From the NCBI RefSeq assembly GCF_024362405.1, contig NZ_CP101454.1, forward strand, positions 3,782,001 to 3,846,000: a stretch of 64,000 nucleotides of DNA. Direction: 5' to 3'. The translations under genes and the position numbers were made by a program. Shown piece after piece: positions 25,696-33,249 of the stretch. The notes below the pieces were generated by a model, which did not search any database, was not told the origin of the DNA, and saw nothing but the letters and a program-made list of their open reading frames with translations. This DNA comes from Halorarius litoreus (GTDB taxonomy: Archaea > Halobacteriota > Halobacteria > Halobacteriales > Haloarculaceae). The stretch's first letter is position 1. Each line of letters starts with the position of its first letter.

Positions 25696-27075
25696 ATGAC
25701 CGTCACCATCGTCGGTGCGCAACTCGGCGACGAAGGGAAAGGTGGCATCGTCGACGTCTACGGCGAGGCTGCCGACGTGGTCGTCCGCTATCAGGGCGGC
25801 GACAACGCCGGACACACCGTCGTCCACGAGGGCGAGACGTACAAGCTCTCGCTCACCCCCTCCGGAGCGATTCGGGGCAAACAGGGGATTCTGGGCAACG
25901 GCTGTGTCGTGAATCCGAACACGCTGTTCGACGAGATCGACGCGCTCCGCGAGCGCGGACTCGACCCCGACGTCCGCGTCGCCGAGCGCGCCCACGTCAT
26001 CCTCCCGTATCATCGCGTCCTCGACGGCATCGAGGAACGTGCGAAGAGCGAGAGCGACGACGAGATCGGCACCACGGGCCGCGGCATCGGCCCGACGTAC
26101 GAGGACAAGGCCGGCCGTCGCGGCGTTCGCGTCGGCGACCTCCTCGCGCCTGAGGTGCTCCGGAACCGTCTCGAACGCGTGATTCCGCAGAAGCGCGCCA
26201 TCGTCGCGGAGGTGTTCGACATCGACGTCGACGACCTCGACCGCCCCGAAGCGTTCGACGTCGACGCGATGTACGAGCAGGCCCGCGCCTACGGCGAGCG
26301 ACTCGCCGAGGAGGACATGGTCGTCAACGCCAGCGCGTTCCTCGCAGACGCCCGCGAGGCCGGCCAGAACATCATGTTCGAGGGCGCACAGGGCACCATC
26401 ATCGACATCGACCACGGCAACTACCCGTTCGTCACCTCGTCGAACCCGACTGCGGGCGGCGCGGCCGTCGGCTCGGGCGTCAGCCCCGGCGTCGTCGGCT
26501 CCGGCGAGATCGTCGGCATCGTGAAGGGGTATCTCACCCGCGTCGGGAGCGGCCCGATGCCCACCGAACTCGGGGGCGTCGTCGGCGACACGCCCGGGTA
26601 CGACGAGCAGGGCGCCGGCGAGAACGAGGAACTCGCCACGCACATCCGCGAGGAGGGTGGCGAGTACGGCACCGTCACCGGCCGTCCGCGTCGCGTGGGC
26701 TGGCTCGACCTCCCGATGCTGCGCCACTCCGCGCGGGTCAACGGCTTCACGGGGCTCGCCGTCAACCACATCGACACCCTCGCCGGCCTCGACGAGGTGA
26801 AGGTCGGCTACTCGTACACGCTCGACGGCGAGGAACTCATGACGATGCCCGCGACGACCGAGAAGTGGGCCCGCTGTGAGGCGAACCTCCGGACGTTCGA
26901 CGGCTGGCCGGCGTTCGACGCCGCGACCGTCGCCGAGGAGGGCTACGAAGCGCTCCCCGAGAACGCCCGCGAGTACCTGGAGTTCCTGAGCGACGAGCTC
27001 GACGCGCCCATCTTCTGTGTCGGGGTCGGCCCCGGCCGCGGCGAGACCGTCGTCGTCGAAGACGTCTGGGAATAG
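25696..27075 (+). CDS. purA: Adenylosuccinate synthase
   Basis: A 459-residue enzyme catalysing IMP + Asp + GTP to adenylosuccinate, the first committed step of AMP synthesis. ATG 25696 gives MTVTIVGAQL, with the GTP-binding QLGDEGKGG (9-17). Also seen: GGDNAGHTV (near 37), the switch loop around SLTPSGAIRGKQGILGNGCV, GTTGRGIGPTYEDKAGRRG and the IMP-side GAQGTIIDIDHGNYPFVTSS. Longer than bacterial PurA because of an archaeal insertion. A TATA-like TTTACC at about 25666-25671 puts transcription at the ATG. It is followed closely by the Trm112-like gene, and may be co-transcribed with it. Confidence 0.96.
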   Translation: MTVTIVGAQLGDEGKGGIVDVYGEAADVVVRYQGGDNAGHTVVHEGETYKLSLTPSGAIRGKQGILGNGCVVNPNTLFDEIDALRERGLDPDVRVAERAHVILPYHRVLDGIEERAKSESDDEIGTTGRGIGPTYEDKAGRRGVRVGDLLAPEVLRNRLERVIPQKRAIVAEVFDIDVDDLDRPEAFDVDAMYEQARAYGERLAEEDMVVNASAFLADAREAGQNIMFEGAQGTIIDIDHGNYPFVTSSNPTAGGAAVGSGVSPGVVGSGEIVGIVKGYLTRVGSGPMPTELGGVVGDTPGYDEQGAGENEELATHIREEGGEYGTVTGRPRRVGWLDLPMLRHSARVNGFTGLAVNHIDTLAGLDEVKVGYSYTLDGEELMTMPATTEKWARCEANLRTFDGWPAFDAATVAEEGYEALPENAREYLEFLSDELDAPIFCVGVGPGRGETVVVEDVWE

Positions 27076-27120
27076 GTCGGCTCCGGCACGCTTTTGCCGG
27101 GCCCGCTCTCAGTTCGACGC

Positions 27121-27315
27121 ATGAAGGAGGACCTGATGGACATCATCTGCTGTCCGCTGGACAAGTCGGAGCTCGACCTCGAGGTCATCCAGCGCGACGA
27201 CGACGGCGAGATTCTGGAGGGCCGGCTCGTCTGCACCGAGTGCGGCGAGGAGTACCCCATCGAGGACGGCATCCCGAACCTCCTCCCGCCGGACATGCGG
27301 GAGGCCAGCGCGTAA
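27121..27315 (+). CDS. Trm112-like methyltransferase activator
   Basis: A 64-residue zinc-binding protein with C11P and C38xxC41 in the pattern CCPLDKSELDL and RLVCTECGEEYPIEDGIPNL. This is the Trm112/YcaR fold. Trm112 is a hub that stabilises tRNA, rRNA and translation-factor methyltransferases. Its length matches the minimal archaeal form. It lies 45 nt after purA and 42 nt before the next gene. A partner methyltransferase is not in the immediate neighbourhood. Confidence 0.88.
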   Translation: MKEDLMDIICCPLDKSELDLEVIQRDDDGEILEGRLVCTECGEEYPIEDGIPNLLPPDMREASA

Positions 27316-27357
27316 CCGAGCGAACGCTTTTTACCGAACCCACGCGAGCCTCCGGGC

Positions 27358-27912
27358 GTGACGGACACGCTCGTCGCCGAGATCAACCGCCAGCGACTCC
27401 ACTCACTCGAGGTCCCCGAGTCGTTCGAGACCGGCGGCTCGTTCGTCGTCGAGTTGCGCAACCGCGGCGAGTCCACGCACGTCCACCTCCACCTCGACGA
27501 CTCGCTGTCGGCGGTCGCACGACTCGAAGCCAACAACCACTACGTCCGGGCGGAGGCAACCCGCCGGGTCAGAATCGAGGTCGACGCCCCCGAGGACACC
27601 GAAATCACGGGGCGACTCAAAGTCGTCACGGCCTACGGCGCCGAGACGCGCTACGTGACGGTGACCGTCGACAACACGCCCCCGAACTCCGTGCAGGTCG
27701 ACCCCGAACTCGGGAAGCCCAAACCGCGCGACGAGGAGTCCTCGCCGCTCGCGGGGCTCGACCCAGCGTTGCTCGGCGTGGGACTGCTCGGCATCGTCGC
27801 CGTCGTCCTCGCGGTGGGAGCGGTGTTCGCAGCCGACGGCCTCAACATCATCCTCGGCGTCCTGGCAGTCCTCGCGGGGATCGTCGCCGCCGGACTGCTC
27901 ACGATTCGGTAG
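27358..27912 (+). CDS. Membrane-anchored beta-domain protein, unknown
   Basis: A 184-residue protein with GTG start 27358 (MTDTLVAEINRQRLHSLEVP); a TTTTTACC element at 27328-27334 lies about 27 nt before the GTG. The soluble N-terminal part looks like an Ig-type beta sandwich (SFVVELRNRGESTHVHLHLD; ARLEANNHYVRAEATRRVRI; TEITGRLKVVTAYGAETRYV), as in CARDB-like domains. Two C-terminal TM helices follow (about 140-157 and 165-181). The beta domain would sit on one side of the membrane; which side is unclear. Its stop TAG directly abuts the stop of the convergent DR2241-type gene. Confidence 0.65.
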   Translation: MTDTLVAEINRQRLHSLEVPESFETGGSFVVELRNRGESTHVHLHLDDSLSAVARLEANNHYVRAEATRRVRIEVDAPEDTEITGRLKVVTAYGAETRYVTVTVDNTPPNSVQVDPELGKPKPRDEESSPLAGLDPALLGVGLLGIVAVVLAVGAVFAADGLNIILGVLAVLAGIVAAGLLTIR

Positions 27913-29001
27913 CTACTCCTCGGTGGCGCGGTCGGTCGGCACGCCACAGAGGTTGCCGTCGTCGTCCATCAGCTTCGCGCGGAGGAACCGCGCGCGGTAG
28001 CGGTTCGCGCCCTCGTTCACGTCGGCTTCTCGAATCTCGTCCGTGCGGTCGTCCGCAACCGCATCCACGATGTCCTCGAGCTGTTCCTTCTCGGAGGGCG
28101 TGAGCTCGAACGAGTACGTCTGGGGTTCTTCGCCCTCGAGGCGGGTCCACTTGCGGGCGGCCGCGATGACGAGCGAACACGGCTCGCGACACGGGAACAC
28201 GCCGTCGCCACCGTCGACGTCGAGGTCGGTCTCGTCGTCGTACTGCCACTCGCGGCGCTTCAGACACTGCGAGTCGTCGCAGCACGCTTCGGCGACCCAG
28301 TTGACGTGCTCGTGGCTCTCCCCGCGGTTCCACGTCTTGACGACGCCGTAGATGCCGGTCTGGCGCTCGATGGCCTCCGCCCAGTGGTCGACGTCGAGTT
28401 CACCCTCGCGTTCGAGGTGCCAGTTGGTGATCGTCGCCGGATAGACGAGGTCGACGGCGCGCGTACACTCCCGGCCGTCGAGGTCGGTGAACGCCCAGCC
28501 GTGCGGGAGCGTCGGCGCAGTTTTCAGGGGGCGGTACCGGCCCTTGTCGTCGTGTTTGACGAGCCGACGGGCATCGAGCGGGTCGTCGTGGACCTCGAGG
28601 TCATCGAGCGGCACGTCGGCGTCGTCCTCGTGCCGGAGGTGATAGCGGCGCTCGCCGTCACCGGCGCGTTCGGCCGTGACCAGCACCTCGCCCCAGCTCC
28701 GCGAAACCCCGGTTTCGAGCGCCTCGTAACGCTCGACGAGGGGCCGGTCCTCGGCCCCCTCGACCCACCGGAGGAACGCGCGGTCGGCGTCACTCCGGAT
28801 GTGCGACCAGTAGTGCCAGTTCGAGACGTATCGAGGGTGGTCGTTCGCCACGTCGTCGAACTCGGCGGCGGAGAGCCCGTCGTGGCTCGCCTCGGGGGTC
28901 TCGAATCGGTATCCGTCGTCGTCGTAGTCGACGACGAGGCCGTCGTAGTCGACGCCCGATGCGGCAGCCTCACGCAGGGCGACGAGCTGTGGTTCGTGCA
29001 T
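27913..29001 (-). CDS. DR2241-type Fe-S protein partner of CbiX
   Basis: A 362-residue protein. The C-terminal half carries five cysteines in a cluster-like pattern: C240-C241, C246, C271 and C275 (EACCDDSQC...FPCREPC), consistent with a 4Fe-4S site. The N-terminal half is alpha-beta, with Trp-rich YVSNWHYWSHIRSDADRAFL. I recognise the DR2241 family, which accompanies CbiX in haloarchaea and Deinococcus. It overlaps cbiX by 1 nt, so it is co-expressed and probably helps the chelatase in siroheme or cobalamin synthesis. The role as stabiliser or redox partner is inference. Confidence 0.8.
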   Translation of the reverse strand: MHEPQLVALREAAASGVDYDGLVVDYDDDGYRFETPEASHDGLSAAEFDDVANDHPRYVSNWHYWSHIRSDADRAFLRWVEGAEDRPLVERYEALETGVSRSWGEVLVTAERAGDGERRYHLRHEDDADVPLDDLEVHDDPLDARRLVKHDDKGRYRPLKTAPTLPHGWAFTDLDGRECTRAVDLVYPATITNWHLEREGELDVDHWAEAIERQTGIYGVVKTWNRGESHEHVNWVAEACCDDSQCLKRREWQYDDETDLDVDGGDGVFPCREPCSLVIAAARKWTRLEGEEPQTYSFELTPSEKEQLEDIVDAVADDRTDEIREADVNEGANRYRARFLRAKLMDDDGNLCGVPTDRATEE

Positions 29002-29867
29002 CAGTTCGCCACCCGAGTTCGTTCCCGCACCTGCTCGATTGCATCACCCACCTCGGCACCGGCGTCGCGAGCGCGTTCGAGCACCACGTCGGCCATCAGG
29101 TCCTCGGTGCCCACGGCCCCGGCGTACCAGATGCGGTGGCCGTCGACTTCGGCGGGGACGTCGTAGCCCTCGCGGTAGTCGTCGGTGAGGCCCATGTCCT
29201 CCGGGATGTCCTCCTGCGTGTGGAAGCCGTCGGCGATGAACAGGGGGACGACGACGATATCCGGGCTCTCGAAGTGGTCCGTCACGTCGTCGACTTCGGG
29301 CTCCTCGTCCATGTAGAGTGGCTTCACCTCGTCGAACCGCCCCCGCTCGCGGATGCGGTCGGCGTGGTACTGGATGGCCTTCGCGCTGTTCTCGTTGCGC
29401 TCGGTGCCGTGGCCGACCACCGCCAGCCCGAACCCCGGGCCGACGTCGGGGTCGCCGGTCACCGTCTCGGCACGGCGCACGATGACGTCGGTCATCGCGT
29501 CGTGGGTGCCGACCGGCCCGCAGTAGTGGACGGTCTTGCCCGGAACGTCGCTCGCGGTGAGCGTCACGGAGTCGGCGCTGGTCCCGTCGGAGTCCCAGTC
29601 GTCGACGTCCCAGCCCTCCAGCCGGAGTTCGCGGGGGATGACCTGCTCGGTGAAGTAGCCCTCCGAGATGAACATCGGGACGACGTACACCTCGTCCGAT
29701 TCGAGCGTGCGGAGCACCTCCCGGACGTGCGGCTCCTCCTTCCAGAACGCCGTACGCACTTCGTCGAACACGCCGGCCGCGCGGATGGTGTCGGCGTGGC
29801 GGTACGTCGGCGTCGAGGAGTCCGGGTTCAGGTGTGACCCGTGGGCGACGATGACGAGCGCCTGCAT
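29001..29867 (-). CDS. cbiX: Sirohydrochlorin cobaltochelatase CbiX
   Basis: A 288-residue type II chelatase with two CbiX-fold halves, long form. The metal/catalytic His regions are VIVAHGSHLNPDSSTPTYRH (H9, H12) and, in the second half, AVVGHGTERNENSAKAIQYH. The conserved switch strands are YVVPMFISEGYFTEQVIPRE and VVPLFIADGFHTQEDIPEDM. It inserts Co2+ (or Fe2+ in siroheme synthesis) into sirohydrochlorin in the anaerobic-type B12 route. First gene of the cbiX-DR2241 operon. A B12-dependent mutase subunit lies 20 kb away. Divergent from the Gfo/Idh/MocA gene. Confidence 0.93.
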   Translation of the reverse strand: MQALVIVAHGSHLNPDSSTPTYRHADTIRAAGVFDEVRTAFWKEEPHVREVLRTLESDEVYVVPMFISEGYFTEQVIPRELRLEGWDVDDWDSDGTSADSVTLTASDVPGKTVHYCGPVGTHDAMTDVIVRRAETVTGDPDVGPGFGLAVVGHGTERNENSAKAIQYHADRIRERGRFDEVKPLYMDEEPEVDDVTDHFESPDIVVVPLFIADGFHTQEDIPEDMGLTDDYREGYDVPAEVDGHRIWYAGAVGTEDLMADVVLERARDAGAEVGDAIEQVRERTRVAN

Positions 29868-29954
29868 ACCCGAAGCGAGGAGCGAACCCCGTTTAGGGAT
29901 ATCGGAGGCGGAACACCCCCGGCAGTTTTCTATCGCAGGACAGAACGTGTCGGC

Positions 29955-31004
29955 ATGTCACTCGACGCCTTCTTCGAGTTCGAGCCTCGCGACTGGGACA
30001 CCGCCCCCGACGGGACGGTTCGCTTCGCCGTGGTCGGCTGTGGTGGCTTCGCTCGAGACGTGGTTCTCCCGGCACTGGACGCCGCCGACTACTGCGAGCC
30101 GACCGTCGCCGTCTCCGGGACAGACGCGACCCGCACCGCCCTCGCAGACCGGTACGACACTGTTGGCATCGACTACGACGCGTACGCGGCGGGTGAGGCC
30201 ACCGACGCGTACGACGCCGTCTACCTCGCGACCCCGAACCGACTCCACCTGCCGCACGCCGAAACGGCCGCACGGCTCGGAAAACCCGTCGTTTCGGAGA
30301 AGCCGCTCGAAGCGACCGTCGAGCGCGCCGAGCGGATGGTGGACGCCTGTGCCGACGCCGGCGTCCTGCTGGCGACGGCCTACCGGATGCAGTCCGACCC
30401 CGCGGTGCTGGCGCTCCGTGACTTCCTCCAGCGCGGTGGTGTGGGAGACGTGACGGCTCTCGCTGGGGATTTCACCGTCGACGCGCTCGCAGAGGACCGT
30501 GGCCCGGACCAGTGGCGACTCGACCCGGAGCTCGCCGGCGGAGGCGCGCTGATGGACCTCGGTGTCTACCCGCTGAACCTCGCCCGGTTCCTCCTCGGCA
30601 CCGAGCCGGAGTGGGTCGACGGTCACACCCGCGGGTCGGGGCCGTACGCCGACGTGGACGAGCACGTGGCGTTCCACGTCGGCTTCCCGGACGCGTTCGG
30701 GTCGTTCTCCGCGTCGTTCACCGGACAGACGAACGCGAGCTTCCGGGTGCAGGGAACGGAGGGAAACGTCGTGGTCCGCGATGCGTTCCAGCCGAACCGC
30801 CCCCGAACGATGGTCGTCGAACGGGGCGACGAGCGGGTGACGTTCGACGGGCGCGGCGGTGGCGAGGTCCGCGAGATGTGCGACCGGGTCGCGCACGCGG
30901 TGCTGACCGGCGAGTCCGTCGGTTTCGACGGGGCCGACGGGCTCGCGGACGTGCGACTCATGGCACAGGTGTACGCGGCCGCCGAAGGCGAGAGGGGGGA
31001 GTGA
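29955..31004 (+). CDS. Gfo/Idh/MocA oxidoreductase, D-xylose dehydrogenase-like
   Basis: A 349-residue NAD(P)-dependent dehydrogenase. ATG 29955 gives MSLDAFFEFEPRDWDTAPDG. The Rossmann motif VVGCGGFARDVVLPAL begins near residue 24, followed by the family EKPLEATVERAERM region (about residue 115; EKP carries the catalytic Lys), YRMQSDPAVLAL and DQWRLDPELAGGGALMDLGV with the conserved GGGxLxDxG. The pattern closely follows the haloarchaeal Gfo6 D-xylose 1-dehydrogenase, the first step of oxidative pentose degradation, though sugar specificity is inference. No other sugar gene is next to it. It is followed by a hairpin at 31026-31050. Confidence 0.85.
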   Translation: MSLDAFFEFEPRDWDTAPDGTVRFAVVGCGGFARDVVLPALDAADYCEPTVAVSGTDATRTALADRYDTVGIDYDAYAAGEATDAYDAVYLATPNRLHLPHAETAARLGKPVVSEKPLEATVERAERMVDACADAGVLLATAYRMQSDPAVLALRDFLQRGGVGDVTALAGDFTVDALAEDRGPDQWRLDPELAGGGALMDLGVYPLNLARFLLGTEPEWVDGHTRGSGPYADVDEHVAFHVGFPDAFGSFSASFTGQTNASFRVQGTEGNVVVRDAFQPNRPRTMVVERGDERVTFDGRGGGEVREMCDRVAHAVLTGESVGFDGADGLADVRLMAQVYAAAEGERGE

Positions 31005-31025
31005 TCCCCGAGGCGGGCGGTGGGT

Positions 31026-31050
31026 GGTCGGGTGCCGGGCTCACCCGACC
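31026..31050 (+). terminator. 9-bp hairpin after the dehydrogenase
   Basis: GGTCGGGTG (31026-31034) and CACCCGACC (31042-31050) form a perfect 9-bp stem with a 7-nt loop, 21 nt after the stop of the Gfo/Idh/MocA gene. No T-run follows, so it may stabilise the 3' end rather than terminate. Confidence 0.4.
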
Positions 31051-31141
31051 GGGTGGGCGATGTGTGGCCGTATCTGCTTCAGCGACGAGAAAAGCGTCGC
31101 ATCAGCAATGAATAGTTCGGCCGCCTCACGGATAAACGTTC

Positions 31142-31162
31142 GTTTCCGTCAGACACGGAAAC
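31142..31162. repeat. 8-bp inverted repeat
   Basis: GTTTCCGT (31142-31149) and ACGGAAAC (31155-31162) are perfectly complementary around 5 nt. It lies in the convergent gap and may end transcripts arriving from either side. Confidence 0.4.
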
Positions 31163-31229
31163 CGTGTGACGTGAGAGCGGTTGTCTCGACCTCCAGGAGT
31201 GGCGAGACAGCCAGTTTGGCCCGGTCGCG

Positions 31230-31380
31230 CAGTCCGTTGCGCTCCCTGCTCGCGGACCTGGGGCCCGCTCGCTCGAACGTGGCCTCACTCACGTTCGGCC
31301 ACGCGCCGGTCGCGCAGCGCGGCTCACGGCTCACTCTGTTCGCCGTTCGCTCAGTCCGTTGCGCTCCCTTCGGTCGCGCA
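31230..31380. repeat. Short CG-rich repeats overlapping a CDS end
   Basis: Two copies of CAGTCCGTTGCGCTCCCT (31230-31247 and 31352-31369, 122 nt apart) are interleaved with copies of CGGTCGCGCA (31222, 31307, 31371). The second group forms the last about 15 codons of the nitrilase-family gene, whose C-terminus reads RDRRERNGLSERRTE. Confidence 0.6.
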
Positions 31381-32158
31381 ACGCGGGGAACTCCTCACGG
31401 ACGCGCTCGACGCGCTCGGGGTGGATGTCAGCTACCACGAGCGTCGGGTCGTCGCCCGAAGAGGCGAGTACCGTGCCCCACGGGTCGTACACCGACGACC
31501 GACCCAGGAGGTCGGCGTCGTCGAACGACCCCGAGCCGTTCGCGGCGGCGACGTAACACTGGTTCTCGACTGCCCGGGCACGCGGGAGGAGTGTCCAGTG
31601 TTCGACGCGCGGGTAGGGCCACGCACTGGGTACGCAAACGAGCGTGACGCCGGCGTCGACCAGTTCGCGGTAGAGTTCGGGGAACCGCAGGTCGTAGCAG
31701 GTCGTCATCCCTACGGAGAACCCCTCGAAGTCGGCGATACCGAGCGATTCGCCGGCCGTCAACAGCTTCGACTCCGCGCTCTGGTAGCCGAACAGGTGGT
31801 GTTTCCGGTAGGTGGCGAGCCGGTCGCCCGACCGGTCGAACAGGACCGCAGTGTTGGCGAGCCCCTCGTCGACCGGCCCCTCACCGCTGGCCGCGAGGTC
31901 CTCGACGATGGAGCCCGCGAGCACGCCCACCTCGTGGTCGCGAGCCGTCTCGCGGATCCGGGTGAGCGTCGGCCCGTCGAGCGGTTCCGCCTCCCGTGCG
32001 TACAGGTCGAACGCGAAGTAGCCGACGTTGAACAGCTCAGGGAGGACGACGAGGTCCGCGCCGTCGTCGGCCGCCGTCTCGATGGCGGTCACGGCGCGGT
32101 CGACGTTCCGCGCCACCTGACCGGACTCGATGGCGAGTTGCGCGAGTGCGAGTCTCAT
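31331..32158 (-). CDS. Carbon-nitrogen hydrolase (nitrilase superfamily)
   Basis: A 275-residue amidase-type nitrilase. The catalytic triad is E41 (LVVLPELFNVGYF), K119 (YRKHHLFGYQ) and C154 (GMTTCYDLRFPELYREL). The family-typical RARAVENQCYVAAAN and DPWGTVLAS follow. It hydrolyses a small amide or carbamoyl compound in the cytoplasm; the closest functional branch (omega-amidase, carbamoyl-putrescine type) is not resolved. The final residues come from a short CG-rich repeat, so the C-terminus is atypical. It overlaps the upstream SRPBCC gene by 4 nt. Confidence 0.9.
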   Translation of the reverse strand: MRLALAQLAIESGQVARNVDRAVTAIETAADDGADLVVLPELFNVGYFAFDLYAREAEPLDGPTLTRIRETARDHEVGVLAGSIVEDLAASGEGPVDEGLANTAVLFDRSGDRLATYRKHHLFGYQSAESKLLTAGESLGIADFEGFSVGMTTCYDLRFPELYRELVDAGVTLVCVPSAWPYPRVEHWTLLPRARAVENQCYVAAANGSGSFDDADLLGRSSVYDPWGTVLASSGDDPTLVVADIHPERVERVREEFPALRDRRERNGLSERRTE

Positions 32159-32583
32159 GTATCGAGGCCGAGGTCCTTCCGGATGGCGGCTTCGAGGTTG
32201 TCGAGCTCGCCGTCGAGGTTCTTCTTGAAGAACCGCTCGACGCCGGGAACGCGCCCGTCGACGACGAACCGGTTGATGAGCCGCGTTCGCCCGTCTATCG
32301 ACTCGACGGTGTGTTCACCCTGCACGCGCATCACCTTCGACTTCCCGATGAACCGGACGTACTCCCCCTCTCGCTTCTCCACGTCCTCGGTCTCGACGGC
32401 GATCGTCCGGTCGATGAAGCGGATGGGAATCTCGACGTGCCAGATGGCGGTGCCCGGTCCCGTGAGTTCGAACTCCGAGACGACGCTGATGAACTGGGCG
32501 CGCCGCTCCGGGTCGGCGATGAACGCCCAGACCGCCGCGGGTTCGGCGTCAAGTTCGAACGTCCGCTCGACCCGTACTGTCAT
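32155..32583 (-). CDS. SRPBCC family protein
   Basis: A 142-residue START/Bet v1-like protein: MTVRVERTFELDAEPAAVWA, then FIADPERRAQFISVVSEFEL, with a C-terminal long helix (ERFFKKNLDGELDNLEAAIR). The SRPBCC fold has a deep hydrophobic ligand pocket; members are cyclases, coenzyme-Q-like binders or stress proteins. Ligand unknown. First of a two-gene operon with the nitrilase-type amidase, since the stop and the next ATG overlap by 4 nt. A second SRPBCC protein lies at 40406-40849 without obvious close similarity. Confidence 0.85.
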   Translation of the reverse strand: MTVRVERTFELDAEPAAVWAFIADPERRAQFISVVSEFELTGPGTAIWHVEIPIRFIDRTIAVETEDVEKREGEYVRFIGKSKVMRVQGEHTVESIDGRTRLINRFVVDGRVPGVERFFKKNLDGELDNLEAAIRKDLGLDT

Positions 32584-32637
32584 ACCCGATGCTCGGGCGG
32601 CCGTGAGTTAAACCCCTGTCCCCGTCCCCGCGTCACC

Positions 32638-32862
32638 TTACTGTGGCGTGACACGCCACGTCGTCGAGCGCGCGCGCCCCCACTTCTCGATCTCGACGTC
32701 CTCGGACTCCTCAGCCAGTCGCGGCAGTCGCGCGCCGACCTGTTTTGCGGTCAGACCGATGGCATCGGCGATGTGTTTCGCGCGGAAGTAGCGGTCTCCC
32801 CCTGCTGCTCTGTCACGAAGATACGCGAGGATTCGCTCGTCCGGGCTGTCCGTCTCGTCCAT
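32638..32862 (-). CDS. Small winged-HTH protein (DUF7123-like)
   Basis: A 74-residue protein, MDETDSPDERILAYLRDRAA, then RYFRAKHIADAIGLTAKQVG and RLPRLAEESEDVEIEKWGRA. This is a winged HTH of DNA-binding size with a terminal wing ending WRVTPQ. A TATA-like TTTAAG on the minus strand at 32887-32892 stands 27 nt before the ATG, so the mRNA is leaderless. I remember the haloarchaeal family as DUF7123. Autonomous gene; target unknown. Confidence 0.75.
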   Translation of the reverse strand: MDETDSPDERILAYLRDRAAGGDRYFRAKHIADAIGLTAKQVGARLPRLAEESEDVEIEKWGRARSTTWRVTPQ

Positions 32863-32910
32863 GGGTTCTTGTAGTCGAGTATCGAACTTAAACCTGCGCC
32901 GTCTTGGCAG

Positions 32911-33099
32911 TCAGTCGTACAGGTGGAGCGCGGCGACGAGCAGCGTCGCGAACAGCATGGCGCCGGCGAACCCCCAACCGGAGAGGAGCTGTTGGTCGCC
33001 GAGCGCAGCCACGAACATCACGAACGCACCGGCCAGCCCGAGCACGCCGAACAGCGCAGCGAGGCCGACCCGACGGTCGGTTGCGGATGCAGTTTCCAT
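32911..33099 (-). CDS. Small two-helix membrane protein
   Basis: A 62-residue protein with METASATDRRVGLAALFGVL at the start and two hydrophobic helices (about 11-32 and 39-58, GFAGAMLFATLLVAALHLYD). Both termini are short and polar, so it is a compact integral membrane hairpin. No recognised function (a haloarchaeal DUF7525-like protein, from memory). It precedes the LEA-type gene head to head; a promoter region of 150 nt lies between. Confidence 0.6.
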   Translation of the reverse strand: METASATDRRVGLAALFGVLGLAGAFVMFVAALGDQQLLSGWGFAGAMLFATLLVAALHLYD

Positions 33100-33218
33100 A
33101 CTCCTCCGTTCCGACGACGCCTACTTAATCCCCGCGTTACCGGTCGACGCGGTAGACTGGACCTGCCCCGTCCTCACTGACCGTCGGTCGCGGATTGTTC
33201 GATGATTCAGTCAGAAAG

Positions 33219-33225
33219 CATATAG
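33219..33225 (+). promoter_or_regulatory. TATA box of the two-repeat LEA gene
   Basis: CATATAG is centred 28 nt before ATG 33250, a strong haloarchaeal TATA element giving a leaderless mRNA. Confidence 0.6.
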
Positions 33226-33249
33226 ACGGCCGTTCCATCGCCTCTGGCA

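Larger units (their letters stand above)
31005..31330 (+). other. Gene-poor gap with hairpins and short repeats
   Basis: No supported gene. It holds a 9-bp hairpin (31026-31050), an 8-bp hairpin (31142-31162) and CG-rich short repeats. CGGTCGCGCA occurs at 31222, 31307 and 31371. An 18-nt CAGTCCGTTGCGCTCCCT occurs at 31230-31247 and again at 31352-31369 inside the neighbouring CDS. The gap separates two convergent genes and probably also contains their terminators. Confidence 0.6.
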
